Of a stretch of DNA of 64,000 nucleotides, positions 28,708-37,013 are shown one piece after another. Each line of letters opens with the position of its first letter. Within the stretch, counting starts at the first letter, position 1. Source of the stretch: an uncultured Candidatus Saccharibacteria bacterium (GTDB lineage: Bacteria; Patescibacteriota; Saccharimonadia; Saccharimonadales; Saccharimonadaceae); contig CALHKG010000015.1 in the NCBI GenBank assembly GCA_938033875.1, positions 1 through 64,000 of the forward strand, written 5' to 3'. A model generated the notes under the pieces. The model was not told the origin of the DNA and made no database searches. It saw only the letters and a program-made list of their open reading frames with translations. Made by a program: the position numbers and the translations under genes.

Positions 28708-29103
28708 ATGAAGGGTTTTAGTGGAAATATCGAAGAGCTTACGTTAGAAAATGATAATTTTCGTCAGGTTTTATATACTGCGAAGCATTGCCAATTGGTA
28801 TTGATGAGCTTGCCTGTTGGTGGGGAAATTGGTTCGGAGGTTCATGAGGAGAATGATCAATTTTTCCGATTTGAGTCTGGCGAAGGTAAGGTTTTGATTG
28901 ATGGCAATGAATATGCTGTTTCTAATGGTAGTGCGATTATTGTGCCGGCGGGCGCTGAGCATAATGTGATAAATACTGGCGAGGAGCCGCTTAAGCTTTA
29001 TACTATTTATAGCCCAGCGCATCATAAAGATGGAATTGTTCGGGCAACACGTGAAGAAGCAGATGCTAACGAAGAAGATTTTGATGGTGTAACTACCGAA
29101 TAA
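28708..29103 (+). CDS. cupin-domain protein
   Basis: A 131-residue single-domain cupin. Motif 1 is GSEVHEENDQFFRFESGEG and motif 2 is PAGAEHNVIN, giving the usual metal-binding His/Glu set in slightly altered form. GAAGGGGGA lies 5 nt before the ATG. It follows thioredoxin by 20 nt and is likely the third gene of the Fur-controlled unit. Function unknown (enzyme, isomerase or binding protein). Confidence 0.85.
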   Translation: MKGFSGNIEELTLENDNFRQVLYTAKHCQLVLMSLPVGGEIGSEVHEENDQFFRFESGEGKVLIDGNEYAVSNGSAIIVPAGAEHNVINTGEEPLKLYTIYSPAHHKDGIVRATREEADANEEDFDGVTTE

Positions 29104-29135
29104 GCTGCTGCCAAAGGAGAAAGTTTTTACTAATT

Positions 29136-29600
29136 ATGTCTCGCAAAGGATCAATCGTCGGCGAGATGTTTAGCTCATTTGGGCGAGCAATTTTTCGTGG
29201 AATTGCGTGTGTCGTATCGCTAATTTTTAGGATTGCACCGCAGAAGGATCGCGTGCGGGTAATTGTTTATCGTGATGATGGTAAGATTTTATTAGTTAGA
29301 AGCCGCTTTAGTCGTCAAGAATGGGCTTTGCCAGGAGGCGGGGTGAAATATAATGAGAGTTATGAGCAGGCTGCCGTTAGAGAAGTCTTGGAAGAAATTG
29401 GATTAAAGATACATAATCTGCGATATCTCGGAAAAGCTAATTCTCATGAATCATATGCCAAATTTTCAGTTCGAGTTTTTGCGGCGCACGCGTCTGATTA
29501 TGACATAAAATGCAACTTTGAAATAATGGAAGCCCGGTGGTTTAATAGGGATTATCTTCCTAAAGAATATTACGCTTTGTATGCTAATAAGCGTCAGTAG
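29136..29600 (+). CDS. Nudix hydrolase with N-terminal hydrophobic segment
   Basis: A 154-residue Nudix protein. The box GGGVKYNESYEQAAVREVLEEIGL carries the G..E..REVLEE residues. Unusually the first 35 residues form a hydrophobic/amphipathic segment (FSSFGRAIFRGIACVVSLIFRI) that could anchor it to the membrane. The closest Shine-Dalgarno-like AAAGGAG is 15 nt away. Substrate not predictable. Confidence 0.85.
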   Translation: MSRKGSIVGEMFSSFGRAIFRGIACVVSLIFRIAPQKDRVRVIVYRDDGKILLVRSRFSRQEWALPGGGVKYNESYEQAAVREVLEEIGLKIHNLRYLGKANSHESYAKFSVRVFAAHASDYDIKCNFEIMEARWFNRDYLPKEYYALYANKRQ

Positions 29601-29616
29601 GCGACTCTGCTTTATG

Positions 29617-29622
29617 TATAAT
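29617..29622 (+). promoter_or_regulatory. -10 box of the HD-domain gene
   Basis: TATAAT ending 6 nt before ATG 29629; this spacing selects that ATG over the one at 29623, which follows the box with no gap. Confidence 0.65.
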
Positions 29623-29628
29623 ATGAGT

Positions 29629-30375
29629 ATGAATGATCGACAAATTTCCCAGCTTGAAATAGTAAAGACTAAAGTCCGGCAGTTGCTGGGCGGCGACACT
29701 TCGGGGCATGCTGATGATCATGTTGAGCGAGTGGCGTTGCTGGCAGAGCGTTTTGCTAACGAATGCAGCGAATCAGTGAACCTGCAAGAAGTGCTATTGA
29801 CGGCTTGGCTGCATGATGTCGATGATTATAAATTAGTCGGTAAAACGCAGGCGGAAAAATTGACGAACGCGGTAAATATTATGGCGCAGGCAGAGATAGC
29901 TGATGATTTAAGTCAGGTTGTGCTGGAAAATATTGCGGCGATTGGTTATAGTAAACGGCTGAACGGCAAGCAGCCGCAGCGGTTGGCGGGGAAATTGGCG
30001 TCTGACGCTGATATGTGTGATGCTATTGGTGCGGTCGGCATTGAGCGAGCGTTGGTTTATGCTTGTCATCATGGTGGGCGGATTTTTGATCCTAAAGTTT
30101 GGCCGAATGTCAATCTGGCGGCGCACGAATATAACGCTGATGGCAATACGCATGATACTGACGGATTTATCAATCACTTCTTTGAGAAACTGCTGAAATT
30201 GAAAGGTTTGATGTTGACTGAGCCGGGGCGAATAGAAGCGGGAAATCGTCATCAAATTATGGTTGATTTTCTTCGCGCTTACTTCCGCGAGAAGAATGCA
30301 TCTGACTGGAGTGAATTTTTGGAGGAATATTTACGTAGTATCGATGTCTATGATAGACTAAACTTAGTATATTAA
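29629..30375 (+). CDS. HD-domain phosphohydrolase
   Basis: A 248-residue metal-dependent phosphohydrolase. The HD residues are ADDHVERV (first His), TAWLHDVDDYKL (His-Asp) and LASDADMCDAIG (last Asp), as in the YedJ/PF01966 group. Such proteins hydrolyse nucleotides or related phosphate esters. ATG 29629 is favoured by the -10 spacing. The upstream Nudix gene ends just before it; both may clean nucleotide pools. Confidence 0.85.
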   Translation: MNDRQISQLEIVKTKVRQLLGGDTSGHADDHVERVALLAERFANECSESVNLQEVLLTAWLHDVDDYKLVGKTQAEKLTNAVNIMAQAEIADDLSQVVLENIAAIGYSKRLNGKQPQRLAGKLASDADMCDAIGAVGIERALVYACHHGGRIFDPKVWPNVNLAAHEYNADGNTHDTDGFINHFFEKLLKLKGLMLTEPGRIEAGNRHQIMVDFLRAYFREKNASDWSEFLEEYLRSIDVYDRLNLVY

Positions 30376-30390
30376 ATATTATAGTCTAGT

Positions 30391-31410
30391 ATGGAAAAGA
30401 TCTTGAAGATACTTAATACTCGGTTTTGTAAGTTAGCTAAAAATAGTGCCACCGAGAAGCGCGCACACCGATATTCTCGAAACTCGCTAAGACGAGGCAA
30501 TAAAGCTGAAGGTGATAAATATCAAAGACTATTTGTAAAGAAATCATTACAATATTTACCGCATCATCTATTATTAGCGGTTTCTCATAGAATACGATTG
30601 CGATGGGCTGAAAAAATATTAGACAAATTTGCCAGAAAATACATAATCAAGCCAAAATCAATACGCCAGTTTAAAGAGTCTGAAATAAAAGAATATCAAA
30701 AACTGACGAAAGGTACTCAGTTTTGGCATGGTACCGGCCGCTGGCAGCATGGTGAGCACGGTATAACTGATGTCCTGAAAAGTTTTTGTGATGCTGCCGG
30801 ACTTAAGCCAGTACGTGATGTGTATGCAGTATTTGGCGGGAGTAAGCAACGTGTTGTGTATTCGGTTTCACTGTGTCGGAGCAGAATGATCGCGCGATCA
30901 TATGCTGATATGCACGGCGTTGGCTGGAAAGAAGAAAATCGTTACGGTGATGCGCTTACATGGGTGTCGTATTATTATGGCATGTTTTACGCTCGTCTAT
31001 TTATAACTAGCGGTTTTAAAATGATGCGTCGCTGGAAAGCGTGGCGAGCATTGTCTCATGATAATAATGGTGATAATACTTGGGGTAAAAAAGTAAATAG
31101 CCAAGCGCGAAATGTATGGGACGTTTTTTGCTTAGGTAGTGACATATCTGGAAATTATCCGATATTAATTGGTGTGAAAAATATTGATTCACAGATAAAA
31201 CTAGATAAGCCAATGTCTCAATACGAAGTTCGTGCTAGTAAACTGATAAATATTGCAAATATTTCACATATGGAAGTACCGTATGACAAGCAAGATGAAG
31301 TGCGAAAGTTATTGCGCAAACACGATGTTAAATTGCCAGTAACGAGTATAGAATTAGGCGAATATGTTAGCTCAAAAGAGCGTTTTATTGACCTGATTAG
31401 CGCTTTGTAG
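30391..31410 (+). CDS. unknown protein with ADP-ribosyltransferase-like features
   Basis: A 339-residue protein I cannot place in a named family. The first 90 residues are strongly basic. The middle has FWHGTGRW, then GITDVL, GLKPVRD, and YSVSLCRSRMIARSYADMHG, an order reminiscent of the ART fold (LYHGT....GI...GL.P......S...A..YA) used by PARPs, RNA 2'-phosphotransferases and bacterial toxins; no clear catalytic Glu could be fixed. No signal peptide or full membrane helix. TATAGT lies 5 nt before the ATG. The ART suggestion is a pattern match only. Confidence 0.6.
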   Translation: MEKILKILNTRFCKLAKNSATEKRAHRYSRNSLRRGNKAEGDKYQRLFVKKSLQYLPHHLLLAVSHRIRLRWAEKILDKFARKYIIKPKSIRQFKESEIKEYQKLTKGTQFWHGTGRWQHGEHGITDVLKSFCDAAGLKPVRDVYAVFGGSKQRVVYSVSLCRSRMIARSYADMHGVGWKEENRYGDALTWVSYYYGMFYARLFITSGFKMMRRWKAWRALSHDNNGDNTWGKKVNSQARNVWDVFCLGSDISGNYPILIGVKNIDSQIKLDKPMSQYEVRASKLINIANISHMEVPYDKQDEVRKLLRKHDVKLPVTSIELGEYVSSKERFIDLISAL

Positions 31411-31422
31411 TTATATGAAATT

Positions 31423-31770
31423 ATGACAAAGTATAAAATTGAACGGATTTATGAGCCGACCGCGTCAGATGATAGTTATCGTGTGCTGATCGATCGATTG
31501 TGGCCGCGCGGAATTAGCAAAGAACGAGCTGCATTGGATGAGTGGAATAAAGAAATTGCCCCAACTGATGAATTGCGTAAATGGTTTAACCACGACCCAG
31601 AAAAATTTCCGGAATTTTCTCGCCGTTATATGAAGGAGCTGGATAATAATCCTGCGGCTGCCGAAGCAAAGAATAGTTGGAACAAACAATCTGCAGTTAC
31701 ACTGCTATATGGCGCCAAAGATGCGGAACATAATCAGGCGATAGTTCTCAAAAAGTGGTTGGAAGATTAG
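31423..31770 (+). CDS. DUF488 family protein
   Basis: A 115-residue DUF488 protein, recognised by YRVLIDRLWPRGISKERA and FNHDPEKFPEFSRRYMKEL. The family is widespread and still without a firm activity. It begins 12 nt after the previous gene without a Shine-Dalgarno. Confidence 0.9.
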   Translation: MTKYKIERIYEPTASDDSYRVLIDRLWPRGISKERAALDEWNKEIAPTDELRKWFNHDPEKFPEFSRRYMKELDNNPAAAEAKNSWNKQSAVTLLYGAKDAEHNQAIVLKKWLED

Positions 31771-31825
31771 TCAATCGCTAGAATAATGCTTGCATAATTG
31801 TCGTGTTTAGATTGTAATATATTTA

Positions 31826-33403
31826 ATGAATCAAGCATTGCAAGCCAAGCTGAAGACTTTGCCGCGAACGCCCGGTGTTTATTTTCATAAGTCGGCGAGC
31901 GGCGAGGTAATTTATGTTGGCAAGGCGGCGGTTCTTAAAAACCGCGTACGTCAGTATTTTCAAGATTCGCGCGGGCGAGACAATAAAACTATGGCGCTGG
32001 TGGCGGAGATTTTTGATACTGATTGGATTGAAACTGAGAGTGAGGTTGATGCGCTATTTTTGGAAAGTGAGATGATCAAGCGTTATATGCCGCGATACAA
32101 TGTTCTGTTGCGTGATGATAAGTCTCAGATGTATGTTCGGATTGATATGAAAAGCGATTGGCCGACGGTCAGTTTTACGCGGAATCCTGCCGATGATGGT
32201 GCGGATTATTTTGGTCCATTTTACAATGGTTTTGCGTTAAAAAAGGCATTGCGCTATTTGAGGCGAATTTTTCCATATCTCACTCACCAAAGACGCCCTG
32301 GGCAATCAAAGTTGGATGAAGATTTGGGCTTAAGTCCAAAAATAAGTGATGGCTCGGACGCGTATAAAGCTGGTTTGCGTAAATTGATAAGTTATATCAA
32401 GGGAAATCGCAAGGCTATTGCCGTGGAGCTAGAGCGTGATATGAAAACGGCTGCGGGACTTCACGATTTTGAGCGGGCGGCAAGTCTGAGGAATAAGTTG
32501 CGCGCCATGCAAGAGCTTCAGCGACGCGTTATGTTTGGCGATAAGGAATTTTTGGATATTTCAAAAGATAAGGCGCTGGCTGATTTAGCAAAACTACTTG
32601 GCTTGAAAAATATTCCAGTGCGAATTGAGGGTTATGATATTTCGCATATGAGCGGACGCCAAGTCGTGGCGAGTATGGTGGTCTTTACGAATGGTGCGAG
32701 CGATCGTGCGGAATATCGCAAATTTAAGGTGGGTGAAAAAAACGACGACACTGGAAATATGTATGAGGTGATTTTTAGGCGGCTTGGCGAGCGAAATATC
32801 AAAAGCTGGGGTCGTCCGGATCTGTTGTTGATTGACGGTGGAAAGGGTCAACTCTCGACGGCGATTAAGGCAAGGGATGAGCGCGGAATAAAATTGCCAA
32901 TTATCAGCATAGCTAAGCGAGAAGAGGAAATTATTATTCATAAAATTGGCTCGCAAATTGACGTATCGTATATTGAAGAATTGCAAAAATCTATTCATCG
33001 GGATATTGCTATTTATGAGGATGGTGATGTATATGTAGTGAATTTGCATCCTACTCAGCGCAACGCCGGATCTCATTCAAAGAATCTACGAGGCTCTGCT
33101 ATCGATGACGATTCCAGCAGGGACAATTTTACAAAAAGTTCTATTGCGACGACAGATATTGTCAAGCTTTTCCAGCGGATTCGTGACGAGTCGCACCGAT
33201 TTGCTGTGAGCTATCATACAGCGCTGAAGCGTCAAAATCAGACGAAAAATCAACTGGAGGAAATTCCGGGAATTGGTCCAAAGACGCGTGCGAAATTGTT
33301 GAGGAAATTTGGTAGTGTGAAAAAAATTATCGAGGCGGATTATACGGAATTGCAGGCGGAAGTTGGCTCGAAAAAGGCGAATTTGATTAAGCACTTATCT
33401 TAA
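31826..33403 (+). CDS. uvrC: excinuclease ABC subunit C
   Basis: A 525-residue dual-incision nuclease of excision repair. The N-terminal GIY-YIG domain (TPGVYFHKSASGEVIYVGKA), UVR motif (AAGLHDFERAASLRNKL), the RNase H-like nuclease domain (IEGYDISHMSGRQVVASMVV and LLIDGGKGQL) and the C-terminal helix-hairpin-helix (EIPGIGPKTRAKLLRKFGS) are all present. It is shorter than the roughly 610-residue E. coli enzyme because the region between the GIY-YIG and UVR motifs is compact. Only TGTAAT-type sequence precedes the ATG. Confidence 0.95.
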   Translation: MNQALQAKLKTLPRTPGVYFHKSASGEVIYVGKAAVLKNRVRQYFQDSRGRDNKTMALVAEIFDTDWIETESEVDALFLESEMIKRYMPRYNVLLRDDKSQMYVRIDMKSDWPTVSFTRNPADDGADYFGPFYNGFALKKALRYLRRIFPYLTHQRRPGQSKLDEDLGLSPKISDGSDAYKAGLRKLISYIKGNRKAIAVELERDMKTAAGLHDFERAASLRNKLRAMQELQRRVMFGDKEFLDISKDKALADLAKLLGLKNIPVRIEGYDISHMSGRQVVASMVVFTNGASDRAEYRKFKVGEKNDDTGNMYEVIFRRLGERNIKSWGRPDLLLIDGGKGQLSTAIKARDERGIKLPIISIAKREEEIIIHKIGSQIDVSYIEELQKSIHRDIAIYEDGDVYVVNLHPTQRNAGSHSKNLRGSAIDDDSSRDNFTKSSIATTDIVKLFQRIRDESHRFAVSYHTALKRQNQTKNQLEEIPGIGPKTRAKLLRKFGSVKKIIEADYTELQAEVGSKKANLIKHLS

Positions 33404-33440
33404 AATCAAGCATTCAATCGACAATAAAGCATAAATTATA

Positions 33441-33446
33441 TATAAT
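33441..33446 (+). promoter_or_regulatory. -10 box of the holin-like gene
   Basis: TATAAT ending 7 nt before the ATG at 33454; no Shine-Dalgarno. Confidence 0.6.
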
Positions 33447-33453
33447 AAGACTA

Positions 33454-33828
33454 ATGAAAAGACAATTTGCAACGTTTTTGATTCGGCTAATTCTTAACTC
33501 GGTAGGTATTTGGGTTGCAGTGCGGTTGCTTGGAAATGAAACTCCGGGTGCAACTTCTGCGTGGACGTTTATGATGGCGGGGTTGATATTTTCGGTAGTG
33601 AATAGTGTATTGAAACCAATTGTTACAATTCTAGCTCTGCCAGCAATTCTATTGACATTAGGACTGTTTACCTTAATTGTAAATGGCTTTATGGTTTATA
33701 TTTCATTAGCTTTGGCGCCAGGAATTTCTATGACTTTTGCGCATTCAATTATTGCCGGGATTATATTGAGTTTGGTAAACTATATTATAAGTAGCGCGCT
33801 GGTTTTGCAGCGGGAAGAAAAGGAGTAA
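33454..33828 (+). CDS. phage holin family 4-type membrane protein (PF04020)
   Basis: A 124-residue protein with four transmembrane segments. The NSVLKPIVTILALPAILLTLG block is the hallmark of the PF04020 family, small membrane proteins widespread in bacterial chromosomes and named for weak similarity to phage holins. No phage genes surround it. It is followed after 1 nt by secG, so it is probably a housekeeping envelope protein. Confidence 0.85.
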   Translation: MKRQFATFLIRLILNSVGIWVAVRLLGNETPGATSAWTFMMAGLIFSVVNSVLKPIVTILALPAILLTLGLFTLIVNGFMVYISLALAPGISMTFAHSIIAGIILSLVNYIISSALVLQREEKE

Positions 33829-33829
33829 T

Positions 33830-34066
33830 ATGTCAATTGATACAATTTTACCGTACGTGACGCTTGGATCTGCCGTACTGATGATTATCGCAATTTTGTT
33901 GCAACAACGAGGCGCAAGTTTGGGTGCAGGATTCGGCTCGTCTGGGGAATTATTCACTACTCGTCGCGGATTTGATAAAAACTTGTTTGATGTAACTATT
34001 GTTTTTGCGGTGATTTTTGTGCTATCGATTTTAGCAAGTATGATTTTGCCAGGATTGCAAAAATAG
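33830..34066 (+). CDS. secG: protein translocase subunit SecG
   Basis: A 78-residue SecG with two transmembrane helices and the conserved LLQQRGASLGAGFGSSGE loop between them. AGGAG lies 5 nt before the ATG, overlapping the end of the previous gene. It adjoins a peptide-binding protein gene, both envelope functions. Confidence 0.93.
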   Translation: MSIDTILPYVTLGSAVLMIIAILLQQRGASLGAGFGSSGELFTTRRGFDKNLFDVTIVFAVIFVLSILASMILPGLQK

Positions 34067-34076
34067 GAGAATAGAT

Positions 34077-35867
34077 TTGAGCTCGGATAATTCGTCATGG
34101 AATCGTTTTGCGCGGCTAAAAGTTTCCAGTAAAGATGTCAATAAGCGTCTGCGTAAGATTGAAAAGGGGAGCTTGCGTCATGCGCATAAATTCGTGACAT
34201 CCAGGCTGGATCGCTTATCTAATGTGCGACGTCGGGTTTCTGTCTGGATTATTCTAGTATTGGTGATGATTGGTGCCAGCGCGGTGCAGTGGCATATTTC
34301 TCGCAATTCTTTCACAACAATGGCGTACACTTCTGGCGGATCATATTCTGAGGGTGTGCTGGGTCCTTTGGAAAATCTAAATCCGATTTTCGCAAAAACC
34401 AATGCTGAAAAATCTGCCGCGAAGTTGCTATTTTCAAGTTTGTATCGATATGACTCAACGGGCAATATAAAGGCTGACATGGCGGATAGTATCAGCGTGA
34501 ATGATAAAGAAACTGAATATACGGTTAAGCTAAAGAAGGACTTGAAGTGGTCAGACGGACAAGATTTAACGGCGGACGACGTAATTTTTACATTGAAACT
34601 ATTAGCGAATCCAGAAGTTGGGGCTGAGATATCTGGCTGGAAGTCTATAAAATTCGAGAAAGTGTCTGACGATTCGGTGAAGTTTATCTTGCCGTCGTCA
34701 TATTCGCCGTTTGTCCACGCTTTGACATTCCCGATTATTCCTAAACATATATTAAAAGATGTTAAACCGTCGAATTTACGTGAACATGATTTTAATAAGT
34801 CGCCTATATCCAGCGGCCCATTCGCCTTTAGGTTGCTGCAGAATGTAACTAGCGATGGCAGTAAAAAAGTGCTATATTTGCAGTCGAACAGCAATTATTA
34901 TGGCAGCACGCCTAAGTTAGAGCGATTCCAGTTGTACGCGTATCCGACGCAGGATGATATTGCGAAAAGTTTGCGTACGCGAGAAATTACAGGAACTCCA
35001 GAATTGATTTATAACGATCAATCCGCCGAGGTAAAATCTATGTATGCCGCAGAAGCGCATTCTTTGAATAACGGAGTTTACGCGCTGTTTAATAACAACA
35101 GTCAGTTCTTGCGATCAAAAGCAGTTCGCCAAGCTTTGTCGCTCAGTGTCGACACATCCAAGCTACGCCAATCTTTGTCATTGTCTACAGAGGAATTATC
35201 TGGTCCAACGCTCAACAAATTCCTAGGAAATAATTCGAATTCGTCTAGTTATGACGTCAAGAAAGCGAAATCTCTACTTGACGCCGAGGGCTGGAAGAGT
35301 GTGAATAATGTTCGTCAGAAGGGAAATGATAAGTTAAAACTCAACGTGGTTGTTTTAAAGAATAGCAATTACGAAAAGGTCGTCAGATACTTGGCTCAAG
35401 TTTGGTATGACGAGCTGAACATAGAATCGGATATTAAGGTTGTCGATCCGAACGACGCCACTCAAAATATTCTTCAGACAGTTTTACAGCCGCGCAATTT
35501 TGATGTGTTGGTTTATGAGCTCTCCTTGGGTGGCGACCCCGATGTTTACGCCTATTGGCATTCTTCACAGGCAACCAACAATGGTTTGAATTTCTCCAAT
35601 TACAATAATGCGATAGCGGACGATGCTTTGGAGAGCGGTAGATCTAAGATTTCAGCGAAGCAACGCGCTGATCGTTATGCGAAGTTTACTGCCACTTGGC
35701 AAGCAGACGCCCCAGCGATTGCCTTGTATCAACCGAAGTTTGACTATATTCATATTCGGAACGTTAAAGCTCTCGACGCAAGCACCGAAGTTGTCAATCC
35801 CGTCGATCGCTATGTCGATGTTCAATATTGGGCGACAGAGAAAAAGTCCGTTTACAAAACCCCGTAA
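34077..35867 (+). CDS. family 5 extracellular solute-binding protein, membrane-anchored
   Basis: A 596-residue oligopeptide-type binding protein (SBP_bac_5). A basic cytoplasmic N terminus of about 58 residues leads to one transmembrane helix (about 59-76), with the binding domain outside: YSEGVLGPLENLNPIF, LKKDLKWSDGQDLTADDVIFTL and FPIIPKHIL are typical. There is no lipobox cysteine; the helix replaces the usual lipid anchor. The start is TTG with AGGAGA seven nt upstream. No permease or ATPase genes for peptide uptake are adjacent, so partners are elsewhere. Confidence 0.9.
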   Translation: MSSDNSSWNRFARLKVSSKDVNKRLRKIEKGSLRHAHKFVTSRLDRLSNVRRRVSVWIILVLVMIGASAVQWHISRNSFTTMAYTSGGSYSEGVLGPLENLNPIFAKTNAEKSAAKLLFSSLYRYDSTGNIKADMADSISVNDKETEYTVKLKKDLKWSDGQDLTADDVIFTLKLLANPEVGAEISGWKSIKFEKVSDDSVKFILPSSYSPFVHALTFPIIPKHILKDVKPSNLREHDFNKSPISSGPFAFRLLQNVTSDGSKKVLYLQSNSNYYGSTPKLERFQLYAYPTQDDIAKSLRTREITGTPELIYNDQSAEVKSMYAAEAHSLNNGVYALFNNNSQFLRSKAVRQALSLSVDTSKLRQSLSLSTEELSGPTLNKFLGNNSNSSSYDVKKAKSLLDAEGWKSVNNVRQKGNDKLKLNVVVLKNSNYEKVVRYLAQVWYDELNIESDIKVVDPNDATQNILQTVLQPRNFDVLVYELSLGGDPDVYAYWHSSQATNNGLNFSNYNNAIADDALESGRSKISAKQRADRYAKFTATWQADAPAIALYQPKFDYIHIRNVKALDASTEVVNPVDRYVDVQYWATEKKSVYKTP

Positions 35868-35878
35868 TCGGGTATAAT
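35851..35878 (+). promoter_or_regulatory. promoter of tRNA-Leu(GAG)
   Basis: TTTACA (35851-35856), 16-nt spacer, TATAAT (35873-35878), inside and just after the end of the preceding gene. tRNA begins at 35892. Confidence 0.75.
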
Positions 35879-35891
35879 GGTAAGTGGCTAT

Positions 35892-35979
35892 GCGGGCGTG
35901 GCGGAATTGGTAGACGCGCTAGCTTGAGGGGCTAGTGAGCATTGCGCTCGTGGAAGTTCAAGTCTTCTCGCTCGCACCA
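35892..35979 (+). tRNA. tRNA-Leu (anticodon GAG)
   Basis: Acceptor GCGGGCG pairs with CGCTCGC; anticodon stem CTAGC/GCTAG holds loop TTGAGGG with anticodon GAG (reads CTC/CTT). A long variable arm is present as expected for Leu, the T loop is TTCAAGT and CCA is encoded (35977-35979). Confidence 0.95.
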
Positions 35980-36032
35980 AACATATTGCAATTATTGGAT
36001 GAATTGTTTGTGATATGTTTTGTAAAATCTGA

Positions 36033-36038
36033 TATAAT
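36033..36038 (+). promoter_or_regulatory. -10 box of tRNA-Cys
   Basis: Perfect TATAAT ten nt before the tRNA. Confidence 0.6.
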
Positions 36039-36047
36039 AAAAGCGGT

Positions 36048-36121
36048 GGCGCGTTGGCGGAGCGGTTACGCAGAGGTCTGCAAAACCTTTTAGACGAGTT
36101 CGACTCTCGTACGTGCCTCCA
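36048..36121 (+). tRNA. tRNA-Cys (anticodon GCA)
   Basis: Acceptor GGCGCGT pairs with ACGTGCC; anticodon stem GAGGT/ACCTT with loop CTGCAAA gives GCA. The discriminator is U and CCA is encoded (36119-36121). Confidence 0.95.
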
Positions 36122-36132
36122 ATTTTTTGATG

Positions 36133-36162
36133 AATAGTCCTGAGTATTGGGCTATTTTTTAT
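36133..36162 (+). terminator. terminator after tRNA-Cys
   Basis: AATAGTCC pairs with GGGCTATT around an 8-nt loop, followed by a T-run. Confidence 0.75.
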
Positions 36163-36197
36163 TTTGCGAAATTGTACAATTTACTTAGCGAATATAG

Positions 36198-36203
36198 TAT
36201 AAT
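36198..36203 (+). promoter_or_regulatory. -10 box upstream of tRNA-Leu(UAA)
   Basis: TATAAT 43 nt before the tRNA; no convincing -35. A precursor of about 35 nt would be trimmed. Confidence 0.5.
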
Positions 36204-36246
36204 ATAAACAGTCTGGCGCGTAGGTGTCTGGATTGTATATAAATAA

Positions 36247-36332
36247 GCGCGAGTGGCGGAATTGGTAGACGCGAGGGACTTAAAATCCCTTGACCAAAAG
36301 TCGTGCGGGTTCGATTCCCGCCTTGCGCACCA
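36247..36332 (+). tRNA. tRNA-Leu (anticodon TAA)
   Basis: Acceptor GCGCGAG pairs with CTTGCGC; anticodon stem AGGGA/TCCCT with loop CTTAAAA gives TAA (reads TTA/TTG). Long variable arm, T loop TTCGATT, CCA encoded (36330-36332). Confidence 0.95.
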
Positions 36333-36380
36333 AAGTTGTAAAGAAAGTAATATTGAATAGGAAAGGGACAAAGGTAAGAA

Positions 36381-36950
36381 ATGAGTCCATTGGTAATTGT
36401 ACTTATTGTTACAGTGGTAGTTTTATTAGTACTCGTAGGAGTTGTAATCGGTGCGTACAACAGTTTGGTGGTACTACGCAACCGCGTAGAAGAAGCGTGG
36501 AGTGATATTACTGTTCAGCTAAAGCGCCGAACTGATTTAATTCCAAATTTGGTCAATTCAGTAAAAGGCTACGCTACACACGAAAAAGAAGTGTTTGAGA
36601 AGGTTGCAGAAGCTCGTTCAGCAATTATGAATGCTGGCAGCGTGGCTGAAACCGCTAAGGCTGAAAATGCTTTGGAAGGCGCGTTGAAGAGCTTGTTTGC
36701 CGTATCTGAGGCTTACCCAGAATTGAAAGCAAATCAAAACTTCTTGCAATTACAACAGGAATTGGTTGACACTGAGGACAAAATCCAAGCAGCTCGCCGA
36801 TTCTACAATGGTGGCGTTCGCGACTTAAACACGAAGATTCAGACTTTCCCAACAAACATCATCGCGGGAATGTTTGGCTTCCAAGCTAAGGAATTCTTCG
36901 ACGTTGAGGACCGTGCAAGCGTTGAAAATCCAGTTGAAGTAAAGTTCTAA
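36381..36950 (+). CDS. lemA: LemA family protein
   Basis: A 189-residue LemA protein: one N-terminal transmembrane helix (about 4-24) and a helical bundle with [38 protein letters not shown] and the closing [13 protein letters not shown] and [12 protein letters not shown]. LemA is paired with HtpX in many genomes, as here. Weak purine-rich AAAGG precedes the ATG; it may be expressed by read-through from the tRNA gene 49 nt upstream. Confidence 0.95.
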   Translation: MSPLVIVLIVTVVVLLVLVGVVIGAYNSLVVLRNRVEEAWSDITVQLKRRTDLIPNLVNSVKGYATHEKEVFEKVAEARSAIMNAGSVAETAKAENALEGALKSLFAVSEAYPELKANQNFLQLQQELVDTEDKIQAARRFYNGGVRDLNTKIQTFPTNIIAGMFGFQAKEFFDVEDRASVENPVEVKF

Positions 36951-36965
36951 TTGAACCTTGAAATG

Positions 36966-36999
36966 AAAATCGCTCGTCTATTTTTAGCGGGCGATTTTT
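36966..36999 (+). terminator. terminator after lemA
   Basis: AAATCGCTCG pairs with CGGGCGATTT around an A/T-rich loop and is followed by T residues, just before the htpX -10 box. Confidence 0.8.
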
Positions 37000-37001
37000 G
37001 G

Positions 37002-37007
37002 TATAAT
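37002..37007 (+). promoter_or_regulatory. htpX -10 box, leaderless type
   Basis: TATAAT ending 6 nt before the ATG at 37014; overlaps the end of the lemA terminator region. Confidence 0.7.
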
Positions 37008-37013
37008 TAACAT

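Noticed and set aside
33454..33828. Prophage remnant (holin-like name, plus the baseplate-J-like gene at 11899)
   Set aside because: Both families are chromosomal membrane proteins in this lineage; no capsid, terminase, integrase or other phage genes are near either.
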